Source: an uncultured Alphaproteobacteria bacterium | GTDB lineage: Bacteria > Pseudomonadota > Alphaproteobacteria > UBA6615 | DNA length: 64,000 nt | Direction of reading: 5' to 3' | NCBI GenBank assembly: GCA_943787745.1 | Contig: CALSNJ010000002.1 | Location: 310,001-374,000 of the forward strand | In this document: positions 48,561 to 58,709 of the stretch, piece by piece | How the letters are laid out: each line of letters opens with the position of its first letter | How positions within the stretch are numbered: position 1 is the stretch's first letter | Program-made: the position numbers and the translations under genes | The notes under the pieces: model-generated | The model's input: the letters and a program-made list of their open reading frames with translations, nothing else | The model's database searches: none | What the model was told of the DNA's origin: nothing

Positions 48561-49769
48561 ATGCGTACACCACGCCTTGATCGCGACCGCCAGCAATGGA
48601 TTTTTGACTACATCGTTCAGGAGACCGGCAAGGTCTTTCACTGGGACGAAGACGGGCGACCGCTGCCCAAGAGTGTGAAGAGCCATGCCCAGATTTCCAA
48701 GCACCTTGGCAAGCTCGCCCAACGGCTCGAACGTGTGGCCGCCGAAGAAGATGCCGCGGGACATTCTGCAACCGCATTCGAACTCTATTACAGAGCGTCT
48801 CTGAACTATGCGCTGGCCCAGCATCCGGTGCTCGAGACCAATGACGAGAAGCGTTACCTCCACGGCAAGTGTATCTCCACTTATGAGAAGGTGATGGAGC
48901 ATTCGCCCTATCCCATGGAGCGGGTCGAAATTCCGTTCGAAGGTGTCGAGTTGCAATGCAACTTCCACATGCTGCCGGGCAAGCCCAAGGCGCCGACCGT
49001 GATCTACATTCCGGGCTGTGACATGACCAAGGAGGTCTATCCCGACCCGCGTGTGAACCCGGCGCATCTGCGTGGCATGCATATGCTGTGCATGGACGGG
49101 CCGGGTCAGGGGACCGGGAACCTTCGGGGCATCAAGCTCACGCCCGACAATTACGAGCGCGCGATCATCGCTGTGATCGACTGGCTGGAATCCCGGGACG
49201 AGGTCGACCCCGAGGGGATCACCATCTATGCGCTCTCCATGGGCTCGTTCTGGGGATTGCAGGCCGCGGCAACCGGCGACCCTCGGATCAAGGCCGTCGT
49301 CGGGCCTTGGGCATCCTATACGGACAAGTATTACATCCTCGATACGTTTTCACCGCGTTACAAACAGCTCTTTGGATATCTGATGGGTGCGGAAAGTGAA
49401 GAGCAGCTGGATGGCTGGGTCGAGCAGATGACTGTTGAAGGACGCGAGGCGGATATCAAATGTCCGGTGCTGCTGACCGTGGGCGAGTATGATTCACGCA
49501 GCCCGACGGAGTTGATCTATGACTTCTATGACAAGATCAACGCACCCAAAGAACTCTGGGTCTATGAGGACACCTATCATCAGGCGCGTCTGTTTGGTGG
49601 CGATTCCTCGCGCTATGACTGCCACATGATGTGCATGGACTGGCTGGTCGATGTTTTGGCCGGCAAAATCGGTGAGGGGCATGACCGCAAGATGTTTCTG
49701 CGTACCGGCGGCGGTGGACCCAACGGAACCCAGGGTGAGGGTCAAGACTCCCTCCATTGGTGGGAATAG
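48561..49769 (+). CDS. Alpha/beta hydrolase (FrsA/2,6-dihydroxypseudooxynicotine hydrolase-like)
   Basis: PTVIYIPGCDMTKEVYPD; MDGPGQGTGNLRG; ITIYALSMGSFWGLQAAA nucleophile elbow; VLLTVGEYDSRSP. Confidence 0.8.
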   Translation: MRTPRLDRDRQQWIFDYIVQETGKVFHWDEDGRPLPKSVKSHAQISKHLGKLAQRLERVAAEEDAAGHSATAFELYYRASLNYALAQHPVLETNDEKRYLHGKCISTYEKVMEHSPYPMERVEIPFEGVELQCNFHMLPGKPKAPTVIYIPGCDMTKEVYPDPRVNPAHLRGMHMLCMDGPGQGTGNLRGIKLTPDNYERAIIAVIDWLESRDEVDPEGITIYALSMGSFWGLQAAATGDPRIKAVVGPWASYTDKYYILDTFSPRYKQLFGYLMGAESEEQLDGWVEQMTVEGREADIKCPVLLTVGEYDSRSPTELIYDFYDKINAPKELWVYEDTYHQARLFGGDSSRYDCHMMCMDWLVDVLAGKIGEGHDRKMFLRTGGGGPNGTQGEGQDSLHWWE

Positions 49770-49778
49770 GCCCAGTCC

Positions 49779-50792
49779 ATGAAAGCGGTGTCTTACACCC
49801 GGCACGGTCCAGCGGCGGACGTTCTTGAATATGGGGAGCTCCCCGATCCGGATCCCGCACCTGGCGAGGTTCTGATACGGGTGTGTGCGTCCGGGGTTAA
49901 CCCGTCCGATGTGAAAGCACGGGCGGGGTTTCTCTGGCCCATGACCGCGCCGCGAACGATTCCCCATAGCGATGGCGCCGGGATTATCGAGGCTGTGGGC
50001 GATGGTGTGGACAGCACCCGTGTTGGTCAGCGGGTGTGGACCTATAACGTCAATCGAACCGAAAACGGGCTGGGTCAGGGGGCAATTGGCACCGCGGCGG
50101 AATTGGTCGCTGTGCGTGATTGTCTCGCCGTGCCGTTGCCGGACGGGATCGATTTTGCGCCTGCGGCTGCGCTCGGTGTGCCCGCGATGACAGCGCATGC
50201 GGCCTTGCTGACCGATGGTCCTGTCGAAGGCATGACGGTGCTGGTGACGGGCGGCGCCGGCGCGGTCGGTTCGCTCGCCATTCAGACAGCGCGTTGGGCC
50301 GGGGCCAAGCGGATTGTTGCCACCGTGAGCTCCCAGACCAAGGCCGTGACCGCACTGGAAGACGGCGCAGATGTCACGGTGAACTATCGGGAGACCGGCT
50401 CTGGTTTGGACCTGCGCGAGGCATTGCTCGATGCCAATAATGGTCACCAGTTTGATCGTCTGGTGGATGTCGATTTTGCAGCGCACGTTAATCTGGCACC
50501 CGCGTTGTTGCACCATGGCGGCGTGATTGGAACTTATGCCTCGATGTCAGAACATCGCCCCGTGGTGGATTTTTACCCGTTGATGATGAACAACATCACC
50601 ATCCGGATGATTGAGATCTACGCCCAGACCCCCGCACGATTTGCCGAAATATGTTCCGGAGTGAACACAGCGCTGGTCGCCGGGGCGCTCCGTCCGCGTG
50701 TGGACAGCACGTTTGCGTTGTCAGACGCAATTGCTGCGCATCATCGCGTTGAGTCCGGCAATCAGATCGGCAATGTGATCGTCGAGATTTAA
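49779..50792 (+). CDS. NADPH:quinone reductase-like zinc-type alcohol dehydrogenase family protein
   Basis: MKAVSYTRHGPAADVLEYGELPDPDPAPGEVLIRVCASGVNPSDVKAR; VLVTGGAGAVGSLAIQ. Confidence 0.9.
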   Translation: MKAVSYTRHGPAADVLEYGELPDPDPAPGEVLIRVCASGVNPSDVKARAGFLWPMTAPRTIPHSDGAGIIEAVGDGVDSTRVGQRVWTYNVNRTENGLGQGAIGTAAELVAVRDCLAVPLPDGIDFAPAAALGVPAMTAHAALLTDGPVEGMTVLVTGGAGAVGSLAIQTARWAGAKRIVATVSSQTKAVTALEDGADVTVNYRETGSGLDLREALLDANNGHQFDRLVDVDFAAHVNLAPALLHHGGVIGTYASMSEHRPVVDFYPLMMNNITIRMIEIYAQTPARFAEICSGVNTALVAGALRPRVDSTFALSDAIAAHHRVESGNQIGNVIVEI

Positions 50793-51744
50793 GTCGTGCC
50801 TGCGAAAGCCTGCTGGCAAATTTTGCGGGCCCGCGCATTGGCTCTCTTTATGTCGATGGCCAACCCTTCACGAAACGCGATCAACGCAGGGTTCTGTCGC
50901 GCTTCATGGGTGATGTAGCCAAAAGGACGATAGGGGCCGGGTAGGCGAAACGGCAGCACCGCGTAGCCGCCAGATTCAACCAGACTGCCCGCGACCAGAT
51001 CAGGAAGCACCGTCAGCATGTCGGAGGTTTCCATGACAGCATGCATGGCGCCGGCCGAGTTGCTCTCGAAAGCAGGCAGGTCGATATAGTCGACCCCGAC
51101 CGCTGTCAGGGCGGTCCGCGTGTCTCGATTGAGCAGGCTGCCGCGTGCATGGGTGATCCAGCGCGCCTGGGAGAGCATGATCCGGTGTGATCTTGCCGAC
51201 GGCTGAGAAGGGGATGCCCGGCGCGGCACACAATCACGTTCTCCCCGCCGGTCAGACGCTCAACGATCAAATTTGGAATGCCTTCGATGACATCGACGGG
51301 CGCCATGATGATGTCCAGATTGCCTTCAACCAATTGGGTCAGAAGATCCGGGGCATAACCGTTCCGGAGGACAATTCGAATGTCGGGATGACGTTCGAGC
51401 CATCCCGCGATGAAACCTGAGGCAACGCGCTGACTGTGAAATGGCGGGGCTCCAACGCGAATTTCGCCCTGTTGTCCTGTGGCAACGCGGCCTGCAAGAT
51501 CAGAAATCTGCTGGGTCGTCGCACGAATCGAACGGCCGTAGCTGGCGAGTTCTTCGCCAAGAGCGGTGGGCGTGACCGGGTTTCGGCGGGACGCAAAAAT
51601 GGGTGCACCGAGTTGTGCTTCCAGTGCGGTGGCCATGCGGCTCAGAGCGGGTTGACTGGTGTTCAGGCGTTCTGCTGCCACCGTGAAAGACTGGCTTTCG
51701 ATGATTTCGGTTAGTTGGATGAGGTGTTTGGGATCAATATTCAT
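50789..51744 (-). pseudogene. LysR-family transcriptional regulator with two frameshifts
   Basis: HLIQLTEIIESQSFTVAAERLNTSQPALSRMATALEAQLGAPIF...CRAGHPLLS / AVGKITPDHAL / SQARWITHARGSLLNRDT in three frames; shifts near 51205 and 51178. Confidence 0.8.
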
Positions 51745-51860
51745 ATCAGAATGATATGTTGATATGAGTTCTCATGATTTTTCAATCTTTTATGCATGGG
51801 ATAGTCTGACGGCAAGCAAAAGCCGGACAACCGGCTCGACACAAACCATGGGAGGTCTCG

Positions 51861-52895
51861 ATGCGTATTTTCACACGCCTTACGCTTCTGTCTGCAGTAA
51901 TGGTGGCAATGATGCTGCCGAATATCGCGCAGGCCAAATCACGAATTCTGACAAACTGCTTCTGGCCGCCACAACACTATATGTGCAAGCAGGTCCTGCC
52001 GACCTGGGGTAAGTGGGTCAAGGAAGCCACCGATGGCCGGGTTACGATCCAGATTCCGCCGAAGTCTCTGGCCTCTCCGCCCGAGCAGTGGGGTTCGGTC
52101 GAGAAGGGCATTGCGGATGCCGCGGTGCAGTTCAACGGCTTCGTTGCCAACCGCGTTGCCGGTCCTCTGGTCGCCATGCAGCCGTTCGTTGCCAGCGCTG
52201 ATGCGCCGGCCATGTCTGAAGCTCTCTGGGAGACCTACCAGAAGTACTTCCCCAACGAATACAAGGGCGTGCACGCGCTTTCGATGTGGGTGATCACCCC
52301 GGCCGAGGTCTATAGCCAGACCGACACGCCGATCAACTCCATCGATGACCTGAAGTCCCGCAAAATTTGGGCGCTTCCAGGCACTGTTGCCAATCTGATG
52401 AAGAAGGTTGGCGTTGGTGTGGTTGCCGGTCCTGCGGTCCAGGCCAACGAAGTGATCTCACGTGGCGTGGTCGATGGCCATATCGGGTTGAGCCCGGTTT
52501 CCATCGCAGCCTTCCAGCTGGGGCCATACACCAAGTCCATGACCCAGTTCAAAACGCGGATCTACTCGACCAGCTTTTCTTTCGTGATCAACGAGAAGAA
52601 GTGGTCCGAGATTTCGCCCGAAGATCAGAAGGCGATCACGGCGGTCAGCGGTGCCAAGTTCGGCCGGATGGCGGCACAGTTCTGGGTTGATGGAGATGCC
52701 AAGGCCATCGCGCGGTTCAAGTCGGAATGGAACATTCCTGTGTTCCAGGCTGATCCGGCCTTCGAGAACGCGCTCAAGGCACAGTCGAAGTTCCTGACGG
52801 ATGGCTGGATCAAGAAAGCCAACGGCAAGGGTATCGATGGTCAGGCGGCCTATGACTTCTATGTCGCTCGCGTGAACGAGCTGTCCAAGCTCTAA
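51861..52895 (+). CDS. TRAP transporter substrate-binding protein (DctP-like)
   Basis: Signal peptide; GSVEKGIADAAVQFNGF; SIDDLKSRKIWALPGT; upstream of DctQ/DctM. Confidence 0.88.
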   Translation: MRIFTRLTLLSAVMVAMMLPNIAQAKSRILTNCFWPPQHYMCKQVLPTWGKWVKEATDGRVTIQIPPKSLASPPEQWGSVEKGIADAAVQFNGFVANRVAGPLVAMQPFVASADAPAMSEALWETYQKYFPNEYKGVHALSMWVITPAEVYSQTDTPINSIDDLKSRKIWALPGTVANLMKKVGVGVVAGPAVQANEVISRGVVDGHIGLSPVSIAAFQLGPYTKSMTQFKTRIYSTSFSFVINEKKWSEISPEDQKAITAVSGAKFGRMAAQFWVDGDAKAIARFKSEWNIPVFQADPAFENALKAQSKFLTDGWIKKANGKGIDGQAAYDFYVARVNELSKL

Positions 52896-52936
52896 TCGCC
52901 TTTTCGGCACGGAATACAGAAACGGGGGGATAGGCC

Positions 52937-53446
52937 ATGCAGTCCATCGCACGCGCTGTGCTGCCGCGTATCCTCTCGGTTCTGGAGGCTTTTTCGGCCA
53001 TTCTGCTTTTCCTCATGATGGCGCTGACCTTTGTCGACGTCATCGGCCGGTATGTGTTCACGGCACCCATATTCGGGGCGGCCGAGATGATTCAGTTCTT
53101 GCTCGCCATGACGATTTTCGGCGGGCTGAGTCTGATCAATGCGAGTGACAGCCACATCACCGTCGAGGTGTTTGAGCCCTGGTTCAAAAAGCGTATCCCG
53201 CGACTGCAACCGATCATCGTGCAGGGTTTCTCCGTCATGGTCATGATGATCATTGCGTGGCAACTGACCCAGTTCGCCATCGAGGCTCATGAGATTGGCA
53301 GCTTTACCGTCGTTCTGGAATGGCCGCTGGTGGTCGTTGCGGGCACGGTTGCCGGGTTGTCGGTGATCAGCCTGATTGCCCAGATACTCGGGTTGGTCCT
53401 TTCTGGTGATCCGGCTGTCTCCAGTGACCATGGAGAACCTCTGTGA
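52937..53446 (+). CDS. TRAP transporter small permease (DctQ-like)
   Basis: Four TM segments; MALTFVDVIGRYVFTAPIFGAAEMIQFLLAMTIFGGLSLIN. Confidence 0.88.
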   Translation: MQSIARAVLPRILSVLEAFSAILLFLMMALTFVDVIGRYVFTAPIFGAAEMIQFLLAMTIFGGLSLINASDSHITVEVFEPWFKKRIPRLQPIIVQGFSVMVMMIIAWQLTQFAIEAHEIGSFTVVLEWPLVVVAGTVAGLSVISLIAQILGLVLSGDPAVSSDHGEPL

Positions 53447-54738
53447 TCACCGCACTGACGGGTTTTGGAGTTCTCCTCCTCCTTTGTTTTTTCGGGTTTC
53501 GGGTCGGGTTTGCGACCTTGTTCGTGGGTCTCGTCGGCTTCGCGTTTGAGCGCGGCTGGTCGCCCGCGCTTTCCATGGCCGGTCAACAGATCATGGACGA
53601 CGCGATGGCCTATAACCTCAGCGTGATCCCGCTGTTCATTCTGATGGGGGTGTTCATCTATCGCGCGGATATTTCGCGCGACCTCTATGTCGCGGCCTAT
53701 TCCGCACTCGGACGGTTCCGCGGCGGGTTGGCCCTGTCGACGGTTGTCGCCTGCGCCGGGTTCTCGGCCGTGTCCGGGTCCTCGGTTGCAACAGCGGCAA
53801 CCATGACGCGCGTCGCCATGCCGCCGATGCGCAAGTACAAGTATCACGACAGTCTGTCTGCCGGGACCATCGCGGCGGGCGGCACGCTCGGCATCATGAT
53901 CCCGCCTTCGGTCCCGCTGGTAATTTTCGGCATCGTCGCCGAACAGGATATCGGCCAATTGTTCATCGCCGGTGTGCTGCCGGGTATCCTTCTGGTGGGG
54001 CTATTTCTGGCGGCCGTTGCTGTCGTCGTTCGACTGGATCCAAAAGCCGGACCGGCCGGAGAACCCCTCGACAAGGACGAAGCCCGCCGTGCGCGGCGCG
54101 CGGTCTGGCCGGTGCTGGGATTGTTCCTGCTTGTTCTGGGCGGAATTTACGGACGGGTCTTCACACCGACAGAAGCCTCTGGTATCGGCGCGGTGGGAGC
54201 GGCTGCGATTGCTTTCTCCCGGGGGCATTTGCGCTCGCTTGCCGAATGGCGTGCCGCGCTTGTTGAAGCCACGCGCACCACGGCCACGCTTTTTATTGTG
54301 ATCTTCGGCGCGCTGGTGTTTGCCCAGTTCATCAACCTGTCAGGGTTGCCCTATGACCTCGTCGACATTGTCGATGATTATGAGTTTTCGGGCACCGAGC
54401 TGGTGATCTTCGTTGCCTTCATCGCGATCCTGATGGGCATGATTTTCGAATCCATCGGCATCCTGTTGTTGCTCGTGCCGGTGTTCCTGCCATCTCTGTT
54501 CGCGGCCAATGTCGATATGATCTGGTTCGGGATCATTGTTGTGCTGGTCACCGAGCTTGGCCTGATCACGCCGCCGATCGGAATGAATGTTTTTGTGGTT
54601 CGATCTGTGATGCCCGACATCAAACTTGGGCATATATTCCGGGGTGTGACATCTTTCATCGTTGCGGATTTGGTTGCGCTCGTTCTTGTGTTTCTCATTC
54701 CCGCTATTGCGACATTCCTGCCGGCGCTGATGCGGTGA
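53443..54738 (+). CDS. TRAP transporter large permease (DctM-like)
   Basis: LSVIPLFILMGVFIYRADISRDLY; GGTLGIMIPPSVPLVIFG; ELGLITPPIGMNVFV. Confidence 0.92.
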   Translation: MITALTGFGVLLLLCFFGFRVGFATLFVGLVGFAFERGWSPALSMAGQQIMDDAMAYNLSVIPLFILMGVFIYRADISRDLYVAAYSALGRFRGGLALSTVVACAGFSAVSGSSVATAATMTRVAMPPMRKYKYHDSLSAGTIAAGGTLGIMIPPSVPLVIFGIVAEQDIGQLFIAGVLPGILLVGLFLAAVAVVVRLDPKAGPAGEPLDKDEARRARRAVWPVLGLFLLVLGGIYGRVFTPTEASGIGAVGAAAIAFSRGHLRSLAEWRAALVEATRTTATLFIVIFGALVFAQFINLSGLPYDLVDIVDDYEFSGTELVIFVAFIAILMGMIFESIGILLLLVPVFLPSLFAANVDMIWFGIIVVLVTELGLITPPIGMNVFVVRSVMPDIKLGHIFRGVTSFIVADLVALVLVFLIPAIATFLPALMR

Positions 54739-54765
54739 CCGGCGCCCCGCCTGTTGGAGAGTTCT

Positions 54766-56400
54766 ATGGGTAAATTGCGTAACGTTTTGTGGATCATGGC
54801 TGATCAGCTGCGCTGGGATTATCTGTCCTGCTACGGCCACCCGCACCTCGAAACCCCGAACATTGATCGGCTTGCCGCGATGGGGGTGCGGTTCAACAAG
54901 GCCTATGTCCAGTCGCCGATTTGCGGCCCGTCCCGGATGAGCTTTTACACCGGGCGGTATGTGCGCAGTCATGGTGCGACCTGGAACGGCTTTCCGTTGC
55001 GTGTCGGAGAACCGACGTTGGGCGACCATTTGCGGGAAATTGGCGCGGACTGCATGCTGGTCGGCAAGACCCACATGATCCCGGATATGGAGGGCATGAA
55101 ACGTCTGGGTATCGATCCGGAATCGATCATCGGTGTGCATACGGCTGAGTGTGGGTTTACGCCGTTTGAGCGCGATGACGGATTGCACCCGAACGGCAAT
55201 TACGACGGCAGCCCGCCCTATGACGACTATCTGCGTGAACAGGGGTTTGACGGCGACAATCCCTGGGAAGTCTGGGCGAACTCGGCCGAGGATGAGGATG
55301 GTTCGCTGCTCTCGGGTTGGCTTCTCAAGCATTCCGACAAGCCAGCGCGGGTGCCCGAGGAGCACTCCGAGACGCCGTATCTGACCAATCGCGGGATCGA
55401 GTTCATCGAGCAGGCTGGCGACAAGCCATGGCTGTGCCATCTTTCCTACATCAAGCCCCATTGGCCCTATATCGTGCCGCCGCCCTATCACAACATGTAC
55501 GGGCCCGAGCACGTCATTCCGCCGGTCCGTTCCAATGCCGAGCGCATGACCGACCATCCGGTCTACAAGGCCTGGCAGAACCACCGGGTCTGCAAGGCGT
55601 TCTCGCGTGACGAAGTCCGCGAGACGGTGATCCCGGCCTATATGGGTCTGGTCAAGCAGCTCGACGACCAGCTTGGCCGGCTGTTCAAATATCTCGAAGA
55701 ATCCGGCCGCATGGACGACACGATGATCGTGATGTCGTCCGATCATGGCGATTATCTCGGGGACCACTGGCTGGGCGAGAAGGATTTGTTCCATGACGCC
55801 TCGGCACGTGTGCCGCTGATTATTTACGACCCCCGGGAAGAGGCCAATGCCACGCGTGGCACAGTGTGCGACGAGCTGGTTGAGGGGATCGACCTCGCAC
55901 CCACCTTCCATGAGTTGATGGGCGGCGAAGCCAAGCCCCATATCATGGAAGGGCGCTCGCTGGTGCCGTTGCTTGAGGGCAGGAGCGTTGCGTGGCGAAA
56001 ATACGCGATTTCCGAATACGACTATTCGACCCGCCAGTCACGCCTCGAGCTGAAACTGGACAATGCGGATGCCCGTTTGTTGATGATCTTCGATGGCCGC
56101 TGGAAGTACATCCACGCCGAAGGGTTCCGTCCGCTGCTCTTCGATCTGGAAAGCGACCCCGATGAATTGGTGGATCTCGGCGCTGACACCGAGCACGAGG
56201 AAACACGCGCACGCCTGCATGAGGCGCTGTTTGCCTGGGCCCGAAAACACCACAACCGGATTACGCGTACCCCCGCTCAAATTGATCGGATGGCCGCTGG
56301 CGGCGAGCCGCCGGGAATCCAGATTGGTTTCTGGGACGAGGAAGAACTTGAGGCGTCAGGCCGCAAGAGCACGCATCCGCCGCTTAATCTCGACACCTGA
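54766..56400 (+). CDS. Sulfatase / alkaline phosphatase-like hydrolase
   Basis: NVLWIMADQLRWDYLSCYGHPHLETPNIDRLAAMGVRFNKAYVQSPICGPSRMSFYTGRY (CxPSR formylglycine motif); MSSDHGDYLGDH. Confidence 0.92.
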   Translation: MGKLRNVLWIMADQLRWDYLSCYGHPHLETPNIDRLAAMGVRFNKAYVQSPICGPSRMSFYTGRYVRSHGATWNGFPLRVGEPTLGDHLREIGADCMLVGKTHMIPDMEGMKRLGIDPESIIGVHTAECGFTPFERDDGLHPNGNYDGSPPYDDYLREQGFDGDNPWEVWANSAEDEDGSLLSGWLLKHSDKPARVPEEHSETPYLTNRGIEFIEQAGDKPWLCHLSYIKPHWPYIVPPPYHNMYGPEHVIPPVRSNAERMTDHPVYKAWQNHRVCKAFSRDEVRETVIPAYMGLVKQLDDQLGRLFKYLEESGRMDDTMIVMSSDHGDYLGDHWLGEKDLFHDASARVPLIIYDPREEANATRGTVCDELVEGIDLAPTFHELMGGEAKPHIMEGRSLVPLLEGRSVAWRKYAISEYDYSTRQSRLELKLDNADARLLMIFDGRWKYIHAEGFRPLLFDLESDPDELVDLGADTEHEETRARLHEALFAWARKHHNRITRTPAQIDRMAAGGEPPGIQIGFWDEEELEASGRKSTHPPLNLDT

Positions 56401-56436
56401 TTCTTTGGTTGATCGCTTGGTCTCTTAGCCAAAGCG

Positions 56437-57954
56437 TCAGCGCAACAACCAGGCCTTGTCGATGTCATCTGTGTCCGGCAGCAGGCTGAAAAGCATGCCG
56501 TCTTGCGCCACGGTGATCGGCCCTGAGAAAATTTTGCGAGAATCCCCGAGGAATGCCGGTTCCAGAATGGAAAACGGTAACGGCGGAATGATGTGATACA
56601 GGACGAGATGGCCGACATCGGCATCGTTGGCGATACGGGCGGCCTGTTCCGGAAATGTGTGATAGCTCTGGATGTCGGTCACGACATGCCCGACGACTGC
56701 TTGCCCGGTTTTCGTCGAGGCACGCTTGATGGCGGAAAGCATTTTCGGCTGCATCGCCTCGTGGACCAGAAGGTCGACGCCTTCGGCGTGATGTCGCATC
56801 GTGTCGGTCGGGATCGTGTCTCCGCTAATGACTGCCGACCTGCCGCGGTAATCGAAACGGAACGCCAGCGAAGGCTCCACCGGGCGATGATCGACCAGGA
56901 AGGCAGTGACGGTCAGGTCTGCGGTTTCGAACACGACAGTGCCTTTATCCTCATCGAAATCCTGAATGGTTTCTGCCTGCCCCCCTGCGCCCGATGTCGG
57001 GGCGACGGCGTCACCGTGATGGGCGTGCCTGAACCCCGCATCCAGACTGAACGCCTGGTTGAACCCGTCCACGACCGCTTGAACGCCCTGCGGCCCCATG
57101 ATGCGGAGCGGCTCGGTTCTTGCGCCGGTCGTCCACGCTTTGAGTAACAATTCGCCGAGGCCGGCTATGTGGTCGGAATGCATGTGAGTCAGCAGCACCG
57201 CATCTGTTTCCTCAAGCGGCACTTTCATGATTTCCAGATTGAGGGTGCTCCCGGGTCCGGAATCAACAACGAACTGGTGGTCGCCGGCGATGACGACGGT
57301 GCTGACGCCCGTTCTCGCCGGATCGGGCATCGGCGAGCCGGTCCCCGCAAGTATGATGTGCAGCCCATCGGAAAGGTCGTCGATATCGCTGCGCGCCATT
57401 AGGTTGTCGACGAACGTATTAAACAGCGCCGTACCGATGGCCGGACGCATGTTTAGCGCGCCGGCAACCATGACGACGACAATCGCGACCGGAACAAGGA
57501 ATCCCCGGCTGAAGAGAATACCGAGTTCCGGCGGGCGCGTGCGGTCCTTCGAGGACCGGGAATACGACAAGACTGCCAGCAAGAGAACCACGAGGAAGAG
57601 CAGTTCTGCTGCGAGAATTTCGATCGGCCAGGCTGAAAACTTGTCCACGAGGGCGCTGATCACACGGCCGACGATGACCAGAAGCAAAAAGACACTTGGA
57701 ACCAGCAACAGCCAGCGGAACCGCGAAAACACCCCGACAAGGCAGAACCCGCCCATCCCGAGAAACAGGGCGCCGAAATCGGATCGCAATGCGCTGGTGC
57801 CGACGGCGCGCGCAGACACGGCAAACAGGGCGGATGCTAGCAACTCGGGAAAGATCAGCATCCCGACGCCGAGCAGCAGCAAAATGAATCCGACAAACGC
57901 CGCAAGCACGCGGGTAATTGCCACCGTCATGCTGTTTCCAAACAGAATTTCCAT
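56437..57954 (-). CDS. MBL-fold metallohydrolase with N-terminal membrane domain
   Basis: ~5 N-terminal TM helices, then HIILAGTGSPMPDPARTGVSTVV; LLTHMHSDHIAGL (HxHxDH); SGDTIPT. Confidence 0.82.
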   Translation of the reverse strand: MEILFGNSMTVAITRVLAAFVGFILLLLGVGMLIFPELLASALFAVSARAVGTSALRSDFGALFLGMGGFCLVGVFSRFRWLLLVPSVFLLLVIVGRVISALVDKFSAWPIEILAAELLFLVVLLLAVLSYSRSSKDRTRPPELGILFSRGFLVPVAIVVVMVAGALNMRPAIGTALFNTFVDNLMARSDIDDLSDGLHIILAGTGSPMPDPARTGVSTVVIAGDHQFVVDSGPGSTLNLEIMKVPLEETDAVLLTHMHSDHIAGLGELLLKAWTTGARTEPLRIMGPQGVQAVVDGFNQAFSLDAGFRHAHHGDAVAPTSGAGGQAETIQDFDEDKGTVVFETADLTVTAFLVDHRPVEPSLAFRFDYRGRSAVISGDTIPTDTMRHHAEGVDLLVHEAMQPKMLSAIKRASTKTGQAVVGHVVTDIQSYHTFPEQAARIANDADVGHLVLYHIIPPLPFSILEPAFLGDSRKIFSGPITVAQDGMLFSLLPDTDDIDKAWLLR

Positions 57955-58068
57955 CTGACCAAATATGTCTTTCAGTATCAGTGAGGTCTTGGCTTTTACG
58001 AACTTTGTACCGGCATGGCCGCTCTTTCACATGAACAATACGGATGCCAGCGCGAAGGGCTATACGCG

Positions 58069-58539
58069 CTAGTAAGGAACCTTATTTTCTGAGACCGCCC
58101 AGGCCTCGAATGCCTTGATGGATTCCTCATGGAGCATTTGCTCTGCGGGGATGGAGCGTTCGCCGATGGGTTTGGGAATTTCGGTGTAGAGAAAATCATC
58201 ATCGAAATCGATTTCGGCGGCGTCGACCTTGGTGTTGCCATAGAAAATTCGATCCAGGCGTGCCCAGTAGATCGCGCTCAGGCACATGGGGCAGGGCTCG
58301 CAGCTCGTGTAGACCTCGCAGCCTTCCAGACTATAGGTGCCGAGTTTTTCGCACGCTTTGCGGATCGCCATAACCTCGGCATGGGCCGTTGGGTCGTTGT
58401 CACTGGTCACGCGGTTCGTGCCTTCACCAATGATCTCCCCATTGCGCACAATGACAGCGCCAAACGGGCCGCCCGTGCCATCCGCGACGTTCTTTTCGGC
58501 CAGCGCGATCGCCGCGCGCATGAATTGGTTTCGGTCCAT
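58069..58539 (-). CDS. Nucleoside deaminase (guanine deaminase-like)
   Basis: GGPFGAVIVRNGEIIGEGTNRVTSDNDPTAHAEVMAIRKAC; CEPCPMCLSAIYWAR zinc site. Confidence 0.88.
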   Translation of the reverse strand: MDRNQFMRAAIALAEKNVADGTGGPFGAVIVRNGEIIGEGTNRVTSDNDPTAHAEVMAIRKACEKLGTYSLEGCEVYTSCEPCPMCLSAIYWARLDRIFYGNTKVDAAEIDFDDDFLYTEIPKPIGERSIPAEQMLHEESIKAFEAWAVSENKVPY

Positions 58540-58593
58540 GGTTCAAGTCCCTCAAATTTCTGCCAAACCGTAGCACGAGAATCCCGGTGGAAT

Positions 58594-58622
58594 GTAGGGG
58601 CGGGTTTGAAACCCGCCCCTAC
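58594..58622. repeat. Palindrome GTAGGGGCGGGTTTGAAACCCGCCCCTAC
   Basis: Perfect inverted repeat between the deaminase and xdhA genes. Confidence 0.8.
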
Positions 58623-58709
58623 AAGAATACGCTTGTGTTGAACGGGGTCGCCAACGATGCCTGCATCGTTATAGGCTGGTTCATCAGCCGATTTTGTGGT
58701 GGCAGTTCG

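Noticed and set aside
54340-55941. 533-aa minus-strand ORF
   Set aside because: Antisense shadow of dctM and the sulfatase; typical long antisense frame in GC-rich DNA.
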